Below, one piece after another: positions 57,322 to 64,000 of a DNA stretch of 64,000 nucleotides (position 1 is the first letter of the stretch; every line of letters begins with the position of its first letter). Location of the stretch: contig CAWEZI010000002.1 in the NCBI GenBank assembly GCA_963813525.1, positions 186,001 to 250,000 of the forward strand, written 5' to 3'. Both the position numbers and the translations under genes were made by a program. The notes beneath the pieces were generated by a model. That model saw only the letters and a list, made by a program, of their open reading frames with translations. It searched no databases and was not told where the DNA came from. Source of the DNA: Bog-756 sp963813525 (GTDB lineage Bacteria > Actinomycetota > Acidimicrobiia > Acidimicrobiales > RAAP-2).

Positions 57322-59727
57322 GTGACGATGAGATCTCGCGCCCTCATCGTCCTGATTCTGATTTCAACGTCCTTTGCCGCTCTGGTTGTCAGTTCGCCCG
57401 TCGGTGCGAAGCCACGTAGTCTCAAAAAGCCCGGTGCTCCGCATTTGACTATGGCGACTGGCGTTGACACGGCGATTCTTGTCGATTGGGACCCCCCGAA
57501 GTCCGATGGTGGCTCTGCCATTGATGGCTATTTGGTCACCGCCACACCAGGAACTTCGACCTGTTCCACGGCTAGTGCTACAAGCTGCACCGTGACGGGT
57601 TTGACGAATGGAAAAAAGTATTCCGTGAGGGTCTTCGCCTCGAACGTAGTAGGAGAAAGCAAAGGTTCGAACAGAGTTAAAGGTAGACCGACGAGCGTTC
57701 AGGACTGCTACTCCTTCATCCCATACGCAAATCTCCAGGATTGCGATCTAGTCGACATCAACCTATCTAGCGCTAACCTCACCGGCGCCAACTTCACCGA
57801 TGCCAACCTGACCGGCGCCAACCTCACCGGTGCCAACCTCACAGGAGCCAACCTCACCGGAGCCAACCTCGCCGATGCCAACCTGCTCGGAGTCACCTGG
57901 TCGAATACCACCTGTCCGGATGGATCCAATAGCGACAACCATGACGGGACTTGTGTTGGATACGGAATAGCCACCGTGCCCGATCCCCCGACAGACGTCA
58001 CGGCAGCCGCAGGCGACGAATCGGCCAGTGTCACCTGGGTGCCTGGCTTCGACGAGGGTTCGCCGATCGCCTATTACACCGTCACCGCCACCGGAGATGG
58101 TGGCGACGAGACCTGCACCTACGACGTTCCCGAGAACGGTGAGACGGACACTTGCACGGTCGGAGGACTGACCAACGGGACGTCCTATGACTTCACGGTC
58201 ACGGCCACCAACGGCGTCGGGACGAGCCTTCCCTCGGATCCGTCCAACGACATCACACCAGCCACCGTGCCCGATCCCCCGACAGACGTCACGGCAGCCG
58301 CAGGCGACGAATCGGCCAGTGTCACCTGGGTGCCTGGCTTCGACGAGGGTTCGCCGATCGCCTCTTACACCGTCACCGCCACCGGAGATGGTGGCGACGA
58401 GACCTGCACCTACGACGTTCCCGAGAACGGTGAGACGGACACTTGCACGGTCGGAGGACTGACCAACGGGACGTCCTATGACTTCACGGTCACGGCCACC
58501 AACGGCGTCGGGACGAGCCTTCCCTCGGATCCGTCCAACGACATCACACCAGCCACCGTGCCCGATCCCCCGACAGACGTCACGGCAGCCGCAGGCGACG
58601 AATCGGCCAGTGTCACCTGGGTGCCTGGCTTCGACGAGGGTTCGCCGATCGCCTCTTACACCGTCACCGCCACCGGAGATGGTGGCGACGAGACCTGCAC
58701 CTACGACGTTCCCGAGAACGGTGAGACGGACACTTGCACGGTCGAAGGACTGACCAACGGGACGTCCTATGACTTCACGGTCACGGCCACCAACGGCGTC
58801 GGGACGAGCCTTCCCTCGGATCCGTCCAACGACATCACACCAGCCACCGTGCCCGATCCCCCGACAGACGTCACGGCAGCCGCAGGCGACGAATCGGCCA
58901 GTGTCACCTGGGTGCCTGGCTTCGACGAGGGTTCGCCGATCGCCTCTTACACCGTCACCGCCACCGGAGATGGTGGCGACGAGACCTGCACCTACGACGT
59001 TCCCGAGAACGGTGAGACGGACACTTGCACGGTCGGAGGACTGACCAACGGGACGTCCTATGACTTCACGGTCACGGCCACCAACGGCGTCGGGACGAGC
59101 CTTCCCTCGGATCCGTCCAACGACATCACACCAGCCACCGTGCCCGATCCCCCGACAGACGTCACGGCAGCCGCAGGCGACGAATCGGCCAGTGTCACCT
59201 GGGTGCCTGGCTTCGACGAGGGTTCGCCGATCGCCTCTTACACCGTCACCGCCACCGGAGATGGTGGCGACGAGACCTGCACCTACGACGTTCCCGAGAA
59301 CGGTGAGACGGACACTTGCACGGTCGGAGGACTGACCAACGGGACGTCCTATGACTTCACGGTCACGGCCACCAACGGCGTCGGGACGAGCCTTCCCTCG
59401 GATCCGTCCAACGACATCACACCAGCCACCGTGCCCGATCCCCCGACAGACGTCACGGCAGCCGCAGGCGACGAATCGGCCAGTGTCACCTGGGTGCCTG
59501 GCTTCGACGAGGGTTCGCCGATCGCCTCTTACACCGTCACCGCCACCGGAGATGGTGGCGACGAGACCTGCACCTACGACGTTCCCGAGAACGGTGAGAC
59601 GGACACTTGCACGGTCGGAGGACTGACCAACGGGACGTCCTATGACTTCACGGTCACGGCCACCAACGGCGTCGGGACGAGCCTTCCCTCGGATCCGTCC
59701 AACTCAGTCGTACCACTTGGCGACTAA
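57322..59727 (+). CDS. Exported fibronectin type III and pentapeptide-repeat protein
   Basis: The protein has 801 residues (GTG-ACG-ATG start; ATG at 57328 possible). Signal peptide 1-29. One diverged FN3 domain lies at about 37-120 and a right-handed pentapeptide helix at 147-190 (A[ND]LTG-type, about nine turns of five). Six FN3 domains of 97 residues follow ('PDPPTDVTAAAGDESASVTWVPGFDEG' .. 'TSYDFTVTATNGVGTSLPSDPSN'), nearly identical to each other. Cys pairs recur in each ('ETCTYD', 'DTCTVGG'). There is no enzymatic domain and no cell-wall anchor motif. It is probably an extracellular binding or spacer protein. Confidence 0.88.
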   Translation: MTMRSRALIVLILISTSFAALVVSSPVGAKPRSLKKPGAPHLTMATGVDTAILVDWDPPKSDGGSAIDGYLVTATPGTSTCSTASATSCTVTGLTNGKKYSVRVFASNVVGESKGSNRVKGRPTSVQDCYSFIPYANLQDCDLVDINLSSANLTGANFTDANLTGANLTGANLTGANLTGANLADANLLGVTWSNTTCPDGSNSDNHDGTCVGYGIATVPDPPTDVTAAAGDESASVTWVPGFDEGSPIAYYTVTATGDGGDETCTYDVPENGETDTCTVGGLTNGTSYDFTVTATNGVGTSLPSDPSNDITPATVPDPPTDVTAAAGDESASVTWVPGFDEGSPIASYTVTATGDGGDETCTYDVPENGETDTCTVGGLTNGTSYDFTVTATNGVGTSLPSDPSNDITPATVPDPPTDVTAAAGDESASVTWVPGFDEGSPIASYTVTATGDGGDETCTYDVPENGETDTCTVEGLTNGTSYDFTVTATNGVGTSLPSDPSNDITPATVPDPPTDVTAAAGDESASVTWVPGFDEGSPIASYTVTATGDGGDETCTYDVPENGETDTCTVGGLTNGTSYDFTVTATNGVGTSLPSDPSNDITPATVPDPPTDVTAAAGDESASVTWVPGFDEGSPIASYTVTATGDGGDETCTYDVPENGETDTCTVGGLTNGTSYDFTVTATNGVGTSLPSDPSNDITPATVPDPPTDVTAAAGDESASVTWVPGFDEGSPIASYTVTATGDGGDETCTYDVPENGETDTCTVGGLTNGTSYDFTVTATNGVGTSLPSDPSNSVVPLGD
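57970..59703 (+). repeat. Six near-identical 291-bp FN3-coding tandem repeats
   Basis: The units begin at 57970, 58261, 58552, 58843, 59134 and 59425; the last stops 12 bp short. Differences seen are a Tyr/Ser change in copy 1 (58075 area) and Gly/Glu in copy 3 (58745 area). DNA identity this high, including third positions, means recent expansion or ongoing gene conversion. Confidence 0.95.
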
Positions 59728-59755
59728 CGGCGAGCGAGCTGGCTCAAGGCGGCTT

Positions 59756-60700
59756 TCAAGTCGAGTGCCTTTTACCTGTCACCGGCGCCTGCAGGCCTCT
59801 CTTTGACCTTGGCCACTGTGGGGAACGGGCGAGGCTCCGGACCTCGCCGTTGAAGGCCGAGATCTGAGAATTCAAGGTAGCGATAGTCAACTGCGCGGCA
59901 GCCAGCTGAGCGGCCGTTCTCTTCTGGGCTGCCGTGTCTGCAGAGAGCTGGCTCTTCAGGCTCCCAACCTTACTGTTGAGGGCCGAGATCTGAGAGCCCA
60001 AAGATGCAATGGTCAACTGTGCGGTAGCCAGCTGCCCGAGCGCTCTCTTCTGTGTGCTGGTTTCTGCGGAGCGATGGTTGTTCAAGCTCCGGATATGAAC
60101 CTTGAGAATCGTTGCCCGAGATTCCAGTTGAGCGATGGTCGATTTTGCCTTCGCCAGCTGTACAAGCGCCCTCTGTTTGGCACTGGCCATTGCGGGCAAT
60201 TGACCGTTCAGGCTGTGGACGTCTCTTTTCAGATTCGAGACCTGAGACATTGAGAACGCCACGACCGAGTGTGCCTTCGCCAATCTTGAAAGAGCCTTTT
60301 CGTCGGCTTGACGCCATTGGCTGGTCGATGAACTCTGCTGATACGCGATGGTCCCAACGACGATCGTGGTTATGAGGAAGATGCCGGTAGCGATCCAAGC
60401 GACCGCTGCCGGGATTCGCGAACGTACCGTCGTTGGCTGGGCCACGCTCAATGTCGCCGAACACGTGTCAACAGCGTTTGTCGGGGTAATGGAGCTGGTG
60501 GATCGGGGCACGGGCAATTCCGGCACGTGCTGCGGGCGCAACCCGGGACGGGCTTGGACCGGCAATGCGGGGGTCGTCCACCAAGTGGTGGAGTTGGAGG
60601 AAAGTTGCTCCCACAACGAAGAGTGCAACTCGGGAACCTGGGCCGGCGCCTCACCATCGCTCGCCAACCACCAGTTAGGGCGCTGCGAGGTTCCGCTCAC
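59756..60700 (-). CDS. Single-pass membrane protein with four 42-residue coiled-coil repeats
   Basis: The protein has 314 residues. The N-terminal ~97 residues are Pro/Ser/Trp-rich and would be cytoplasmic. One transmembrane helix spans about 98-119 ('AAVAWIATGIFLITTIVVGTIA'). From 134 the rest is coiled coil made of 42-residue units (six heptads) at 134, 176, 218 and 260, of the form '.KRAL.QLA.AQ.TIA.L.SQIS.LN..V.SL..QLSA.TA'. It ends in a basic tail. No family is recognised. It could be a rod-like spacer or scaffold in the cell envelope. The start lies 177 bp from a (GTGA)16 tract. Confidence 0.7.
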   Translation of the reverse strand: MSGTSQRPNWWLASDGEAPAQVPELHSSLWEQLSSNSTTWWTTPALPVQARPGLRPQHVPELPVPRSTSSITPTNAVDTCSATLSVAQPTTVRSRIPAAVAWIATGIFLITTIVVGTIAYQQSSSTSQWRQADEKALSRLAKAHSVVAFSMSQVSNLKRDVHSLNGQLPAMASAKQRALVQLAKAKSTIAQLESRATILKVHIRSLNNHRSAETSTQKRALGQLATAQLTIASLGSQISALNSKVGSLKSQLSADTAAQKRTAAQLAAAQLTIATLNSQISAFNGEVRSLARSPQWPRSKRGLQAPVTGKRHST

Positions 60701-60876
60701 CTCTATCCCTCATTGCGATCGTGCACGGCGCCGCCCGCCGCGTGCGGCAAATCTTCGCACAATTCACCACAACGTGCGCCAGCGATAGGTGTCCGAGCCG
60801 TCTCCAGGTGTCGGAAAGCAGAGACCCCGTGCTTGGTGTGTATGAGTGAGTGAGTTGAGCTTTGTGTGAGGCGAGT

Positions 60877-60940
60877 GTGAGTGAGTGAGTGAGTGAGTGA
60901 GTGAGTGAGTGAGTGAGTGAGTGAGTGAGTGAGTGAGTGA
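60877..60940. repeat. (GTGA)16 perfect tetranucleotide microsatellite
   Basis: Sixteen uninterrupted GTGA units are preceded by imperfect ones from about 60843. The tract sits in the 497-bp divergent gap between the coiled-coil gene (starts 60700, minus) and the M48 protease gene (starts 61198, plus). It lies about 177 bp and 258 bp from these starts. Such tracts change length by slippage. Confidence 0.95.
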
Positions 60941-61197
60941 GCTATCGACAAAACTCGGTTGGCACAGCCCGCCAGATCAGAGCCACTTCCCACGCGATTG
61001 CTCTCGACCTCTATATTGTTGTCCCCACAACTAAATGTGGAGAGAGTGGCACTGACGCGGTTTTCGGTGCTCGAACAATCCCCTGCGGCTGGTTGGAGCT
61101 TCGTCGAGGAGCACTTCACGCCCACCGGTGAGGGTCCATTCACACGTGATCACTGCACTGGCTGGCGGGATCTGGAATACCCCGTACCATTCGTTAT
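60941..61197 (+). promoter_or_regulatory. Leader of the M48 protease gene
   Basis: No gene is supported here. A frame on the minus strand through the microsatellite encodes 'SLTH' repeats and is not a credible protein. The promoter for the protease gene should be in this stretch; no clear motif pair is seen. Confidence 0.3.
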
Positions 61198-62169
61198 GTG
61201 TACAGCGAGATCGCCAGCAACAAGCGTCGCACCGTTTTCGTCATCGTCGCGTTCTTCGTCATCTGGCTGGCCATCGGAGTGGCGGGTGGGCTGCTCTTCA
61301 AGGCCTTGTACCATCCCACCGCCTACAACGGCTCTGCAGCCGCTTCATCGACCAACTACGGCTGGTCCCCGGTCATTGTCGGCGTGGTGATCTGTGCTCT
61401 GTTGGCCACCCTGGGGATCCTCTACTCGTTGACCTCCGGGGCCGCCCTGGTGCTCCGGGTGTCCGGGGCCGTGCCCGCCGATCCGGCTCAGTACCAGCAG
61501 GTGCACAACCTGGTGGAGTCCTTGGCCATTGGTGAAGGGATCCCCAAGCCGACGGTATACGTCATCGATGACCCCTCACCCAATGCTTTCGCCACCGGGG
61601 TTAGTCCGGACAAGGCCGCCATCACCTTTACCACCGGACTGCTAGCCATCATGAACCGTGAAGAGCTGGAGGGCGTGACGGGCCACGAAATGAGCCACAT
61701 CAAGAACCATGACATCCGCCTCCTGCTGGTGGTGGGCACAATGGTCGGTCTGGCCGCCCTCCTGGCCAGCGTCCTGTGGCGGAGCGCCTTCTTCGCCGGA
61801 GGTGGGCGAGGCAGCGGCCAGGGCAACCAGCTCGTGTTGGTCATCATCGGGGCCGGGGCGCTGCTGGCCGTCGTCGGCTTCATCTTCGGCCCGCTCATTC
61901 GCCTGGCTCTCTCGCGCCGCCGGGAGTCGCTAGCCGACGTGAGCGGTGTGGAGCTGACCCGTAACCCGGCGGGCTTGATCAGCGCCCTCAAGAAGTTGCA
62001 ACAGAATGACAAGCCGTTCAAGAAGATGAATCACGCCACCGCGGCAATGTGCATCGATGACCCGCTACAGCACCACGAGGCTTGGTACCACCGCCTCTAT
62101 GACACCCACCCACCCATCGAAGAAAGGATTGCCGAGCTCGAGAAGATCGCCTCGGGTCAGTCGGTCTGA
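61198..62169 (+). CDS. HtpX-like M48 family zinc metalloprotease
   Basis: The protein has 323 residues, GTG start. Two N-terminal transmembrane helices (about 11-36 and 58-86) precede the protease domain with 'GVTGHEMSHIKNHD': zinc ligands H163 and H167, catalytic E164. Two more membrane segments follow (175-193 and 208-235), then 'SRRRESLADVSGVELT' supplies the third ligand Glu. It matches HtpX, a membrane protease for damaged membrane proteins. The LemA gene is its convergent neighbour, 24 bp beyond the stop; HtpX and LemA are often paired in bacteria. Confidence 0.92.
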   Translation: MYSEIASNKRRTVFVIVAFFVIWLAIGVAGGLLFKALYHPTAYNGSAAASSTNYGWSPVIVGVVICALLATLGILYSLTSGAALVLRVSGAVPADPAQYQQVHNLVESLAIGEGIPKPTVYVIDDPSPNAFATGVSPDKAAITFTTGLLAIMNREELEGVTGHEMSHIKNHDIRLLLVVGTMVGLAALLASVLWRSAFFAGGGRGSGQGNQLVLVIIGAGALLAVVGFIFGPLIRLALSRRRESLADVSGVELTRNPAGLISALKKLQQNDKPFKKMNHATAAMCIDDPLQHHEAWYHRLYDTHPPIEERIAELEKIASGQSV

Positions 62170-62193
62170 TCGGTCATGCAGTCAGTCGGTGAA

Positions 62194-62865
62194 TCAGCTG
62201 GCTGGCGGAGGTCCTTCAGGTTCGGAGGCCGGCGGGAGGCCTTCTGAGCCGGTGGCAAGGGGGGGACCCGACGGTGTCGACCCCCCTCCGCTAGAGCCAC
62301 CACCGGGAAACGTAACTTGAGGCACAGCACGGTCGTCTTCGTCGGCGGCGAAGAACGCAACCGCCTTGAAACCGAACGGGCCAGCTATCAGGTTGCGCGG
62401 AAACGACTGGAGGGCGATGTTGTAGTCGCGGGCGCTTGTGTTGTAGTAGCGCCGGGCGTACTCAAGCTTGTCTTCGGTGGCAGTAAGCGTCTCCTGCAGC
62501 TGGAGAAAGCTTTCCACTGCCCGTAGCTGCGGGTAGTTCTCAGCGACCGCAAAAAGCGAACGAAGCGCTCCGGACAGGGCGTTCTCTGCCGGCGCGATCT
62601 TGTTGGGATCACCTGTCGCTCCAGCGGTGACGGCGTTTGCTCGGGCTTGGGTGACTGCCTCAAAAGTTCCCTGCTCATGAGCGGCGTAGCCCTGCACCGT
62701 CGACACCAGGTTGGGGATGAGGTCGTGACGGCGCTTGAGTTCTACGTCAATCTCGGACCACGCCTCCTGGGTTCGGTTGCGCCTCTTGACGAGGCCGTTG
62801 AAGACGGCCCACAGACTTAGGGCCAGGAGTACGACGATGACGATGATGATGATCAGCACAACCAT
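62194..62865 (-). CDS. LemA family protein
   Basis: The protein has 223 residues. An N-terminal transmembrane anchor ('VVLIIIIVIVVLLALSLWAVF') leads into the LemA helical bundle: 'LVKRRNRTQEAWSEIDVELKRRHDLIPNLVSTVQGYAAHE', 'LRSLFAVAENYPQLRAVESFLQLQETLTATEDKLEYARRYYNTSARDYN' and 'SFPRNLIAGPFGFKAVAFF'. The C-terminal ~50 residues are Gly/Ser/Pro-rich and disordered. The family has no established enzymatic role but travels with HtpX, here in convergent orientation. Confidence 0.92.
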   Translation of the reverse strand: MVVLIIIIVIVVLLALSLWAVFNGLVKRRNRTQEAWSEIDVELKRRHDLIPNLVSTVQGYAAHEQGTFEAVTQARANAVTAGATGDPNKIAPAENALSGALRSLFAVAENYPQLRAVESFLQLQETLTATEDKLEYARRYYNTSARDYNIALQSFPRNLIAGPFGFKAVAFFAADEDDRAVPQVTFPGGGSSGGGSTPSGPPLATGSEGLPPASEPEGPPPAS

Positions 62866-63038
62866 TGTGGAGTGGATCCCCTAAGAGCTGTCGTTGCGCA
62901 AACACTATCGGGTATGGCACAACGAGGCCAGGGACCGGATGTTATGGCGAATGGCCCACTAGGAGCAGACTGGCTGAGCGGCATCGTCTCACGAGAATCC
63001 TTTCGGATCACCGGCGCGCTACATTTCCAATTGCGCCG

Positions 63039-63764
63039 TCAACGATTCCTCGAGACCCTCTTCTTTAGTCTCCTGTGAATAGTCCACCCATTCGTGTGGT
63101 CCTCGGTCTGGCCCATCCGGATCACCCCCGTTGGCCCGAATGTCGAGACCCTCAACACCGGACCGCCGGGGATGGCCGGGGAAATCGATTGAAGCTCGAC
63201 GGGGCGTGAACCGCCGACGAGCTGGATGGTGACTCCTTTCGGCACGATCACCTCGATCGAACCCCAGGTCTCCAAACGGAGAGTGATCTCTTGGGAGTCC
63301 CAGCGTGCTCTAGTGAGATCCACGCGGGTCGTACCGACCCCGGTGCTTATGGTCGTGTCAGCGGCGAGTTGCCAGCCCTGGTGGAAGCTCACACGTCCCT
63401 CGGCTGCCCCCACAACCAGTGGCGATCTCAGTCGTAGCAGAGCCGGCGTAAGTCGGACCAGCGGTGGAAGCGCCAGCATTGCTCCCTCGAGAGTGGCGCG
63501 GTCAGGGGCGGCGAAGACCTGCTCCAAGACTTCAGAGAAGCGCTGGTGCGAGATCATGCCGCCGCTGAACAGGTCATTAAGTCGGGTTATTGACGCGTCC
63601 CGCTCGTCTTCGTCGACTTCGTGCAGTGGTTCTGGAATCGGTCCTTCGGAGCTCACGCTCACCATATTGCCCCAGAGGCCTGTGATCCGAGGAGGCTCCA
63701 CGGGATCCAGTTCAGGCACGCGCAGCTGAGCCGCACCTGTAGCCACCGGCCGTCGGATCGTCAC
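63039..63764 (-). CDS. DUF1707-type protein with LiaF-like C-terminal region
   Basis: The protein has 241 residues; an internal ATG at 63665 is an alternative start. The segment 'DERDASITRLNDLFSGGMISHQRFSEVLEQVFAAPDRATLEGAMLALPP' follows the DUF1707/SHOCT pattern of short helical units in actinobacterial envelope-stress proteins. The last ~100 residues ('TTISTGVGTTRVDLTRARWDSQEITLRLETWGSIEVIVPKGVTIQL') resemble the cell-wall-stress (LiaF/DUF2154) beta-helix. No membrane segment is visible. Its role is likely in envelope stress sensing, by similarity only. Confidence 0.7.
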   Translation of the reverse strand: MTIRRPVATGAAQLRVPELDPVEPPRITGLWGNMVSVSSEGPIPEPLHEVDEDERDASITRLNDLFSGGMISHQRFSEVLEQVFAAPDRATLEGAMLALPPLVRLTPALLRLRSPLVVGAAEGRVSFHQGWQLAADTTISTGVGTTRVDLTRARWDSQEITLRLETWGSIEVIVPKGVTIQLVGGSRPVELQSISPAIPGGPVLRVSTFGPTGVIRMGQTEDHTNGWTIHRRLKKRVSRNR

Positions 63765-63811
63765 CTGGCCAGATCGGAGTCAGCCAGCTTCTATGTCAGG
63801 TCCAACAACCG

Positions 63812-64000
63812 CTAGGGGCCGGTTGGATCGCTCAACTGAGTCTCGGAGCGGCCGTCCGGAGCATCCACAGGGCTGGTGTCCGCCGCGGGTTCGTCTCGCT
63901 CCCCAGCTCGCCTCTCGGCGGCGGCATCTCGATCGCGGAGTATCACCTGGGTCGCCGCCAGACTGAGGCTCTCGGGCCGGGGACCGTCCCAATCGAGATA
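63812..64000 (-). CDS. C-terminal end of a protein running off the window
   Basis: Sixty-two codons and a TAG stop are open to the right edge: 'YLDWDGPRPESLSLAATQVILRDRDAAAERR' followed by an acidic tail. No family is recognisable from this fragment. It lies on the same strand as the DUF1707-type gene, 47 bp upstream of it, so the two may share a message. The coding call rests on the uninterrupted frame and composition. Confidence 0.4.
   Translation of the reverse strand, partial: YLDWDGPRPESLSLAATQVILRDRDAAAERRAGERDEPAADTSPVDAPDGRSETQLSDPTGP

Noticed and set aside
60703..61143. Protein with 'SLTH' repeats encoded on the minus strand
   Set aside because: The repeats are only the translation of the GTGA microsatellite; the flanks show no protein-like features.

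Overview
This window is a GC-rich (roughly 60 %) actinobacterial chromosome segment. Several things point to the class Acidimicrobiia or a close relative. There are two F420-type deazaflavin oxidoreductases, a DUF2510-like small protein and an AfsR-like regulator. Class III nucleotide cyclases occur in multi-domain fusions, and one extracellular protein carries 42-residue YWLVAADGG repeats of a kind I associate with Acidimicrobiia. This placement is inference from gene content. No rRNA, tRNA, CRISPR array or phage was seen. The only recognisable insertion sequence is one IS481-type element with 16-bp terminal inverted repeats.

Layout. 1-12 kb: WYL-type regulator (cut by the window edge) divergent from a DinB-like protein; a non-coding stretch with a cluster of short palindromes and a decayed gene fragment; VKOR; PLP decarboxylase and methyltransferase; OsmC and flavin monooxygenase; an AfsR-like ATPase regulator; a hydrolase; a glycosyltransferase/cupin pair. 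12-26 kb: an unknown membrane protein; a kinase-cyclase-transmembrane-hydrolase fusion of 991 residues; DoxX; aldo/keto reductase; cupin; F420-type reductase; TetR-like regulator; catalase. An alcohol dehydrogenase and a small exported protein follow, each with an apparent frameshift. 26-36 kb: two cyclase fusions, an ABC transporter remnant, universal stress protein, a transhydrogenase-like flavoprotein and an amidohydrolase. 36-43 kb: two DNA-binding proteins, the IS element, and two large exported proteins (GH43-like with repeats; RCC1-like propeller). 43-54.6 kb: two cyclic-nucleotide-binding proteins, then a compact divergent cluster of eight genes around a shared 128-bp promoter region. 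54.6-61 kb: small HTH protein, exported phosphoesterase, fibronectin-III/pentapeptide repeat protein, a membrane coiled-coil protein and a (GTGA)16 microsatellite. 61-64 kb: M48 protease, LemA and a DUF1707-like protein.

Two themes stand out. First, cyclic-nucleotide signalling is dense: four class III cyclase proteins (13.1, 26.6, 30.0 and 49.4 kb) and two cNMP-binding proteins (43.2 and 43.9 kb). Two cyclases are fused to alpha/beta-hydrolase domains whose catalytic residues are missing, which suggests ligand-sensing rather than catalysis. Second, the divergent cluster at 44.8-54.6 kb is the best candidate for an undescribed system. It combines a polyprenyl diphosphate synthase, a large FAD-dependent desaturase-like protein, an F420-type reductase, a START-like protein, two proteins sharing a C-terminal beta-sandwich, a short helical protein and a cyclase/ATPase. 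It resembles an isoprenoid-processing pathway with its own structural proteins and regulator, but its product is unknown.

At the DNA level, short palindromes built on AGCTGAGG/CCTCAGCT recur at 3' ends and between convergent genes. One sits beside a decayed copy of the membrane-protein gene at 12.2 kb.
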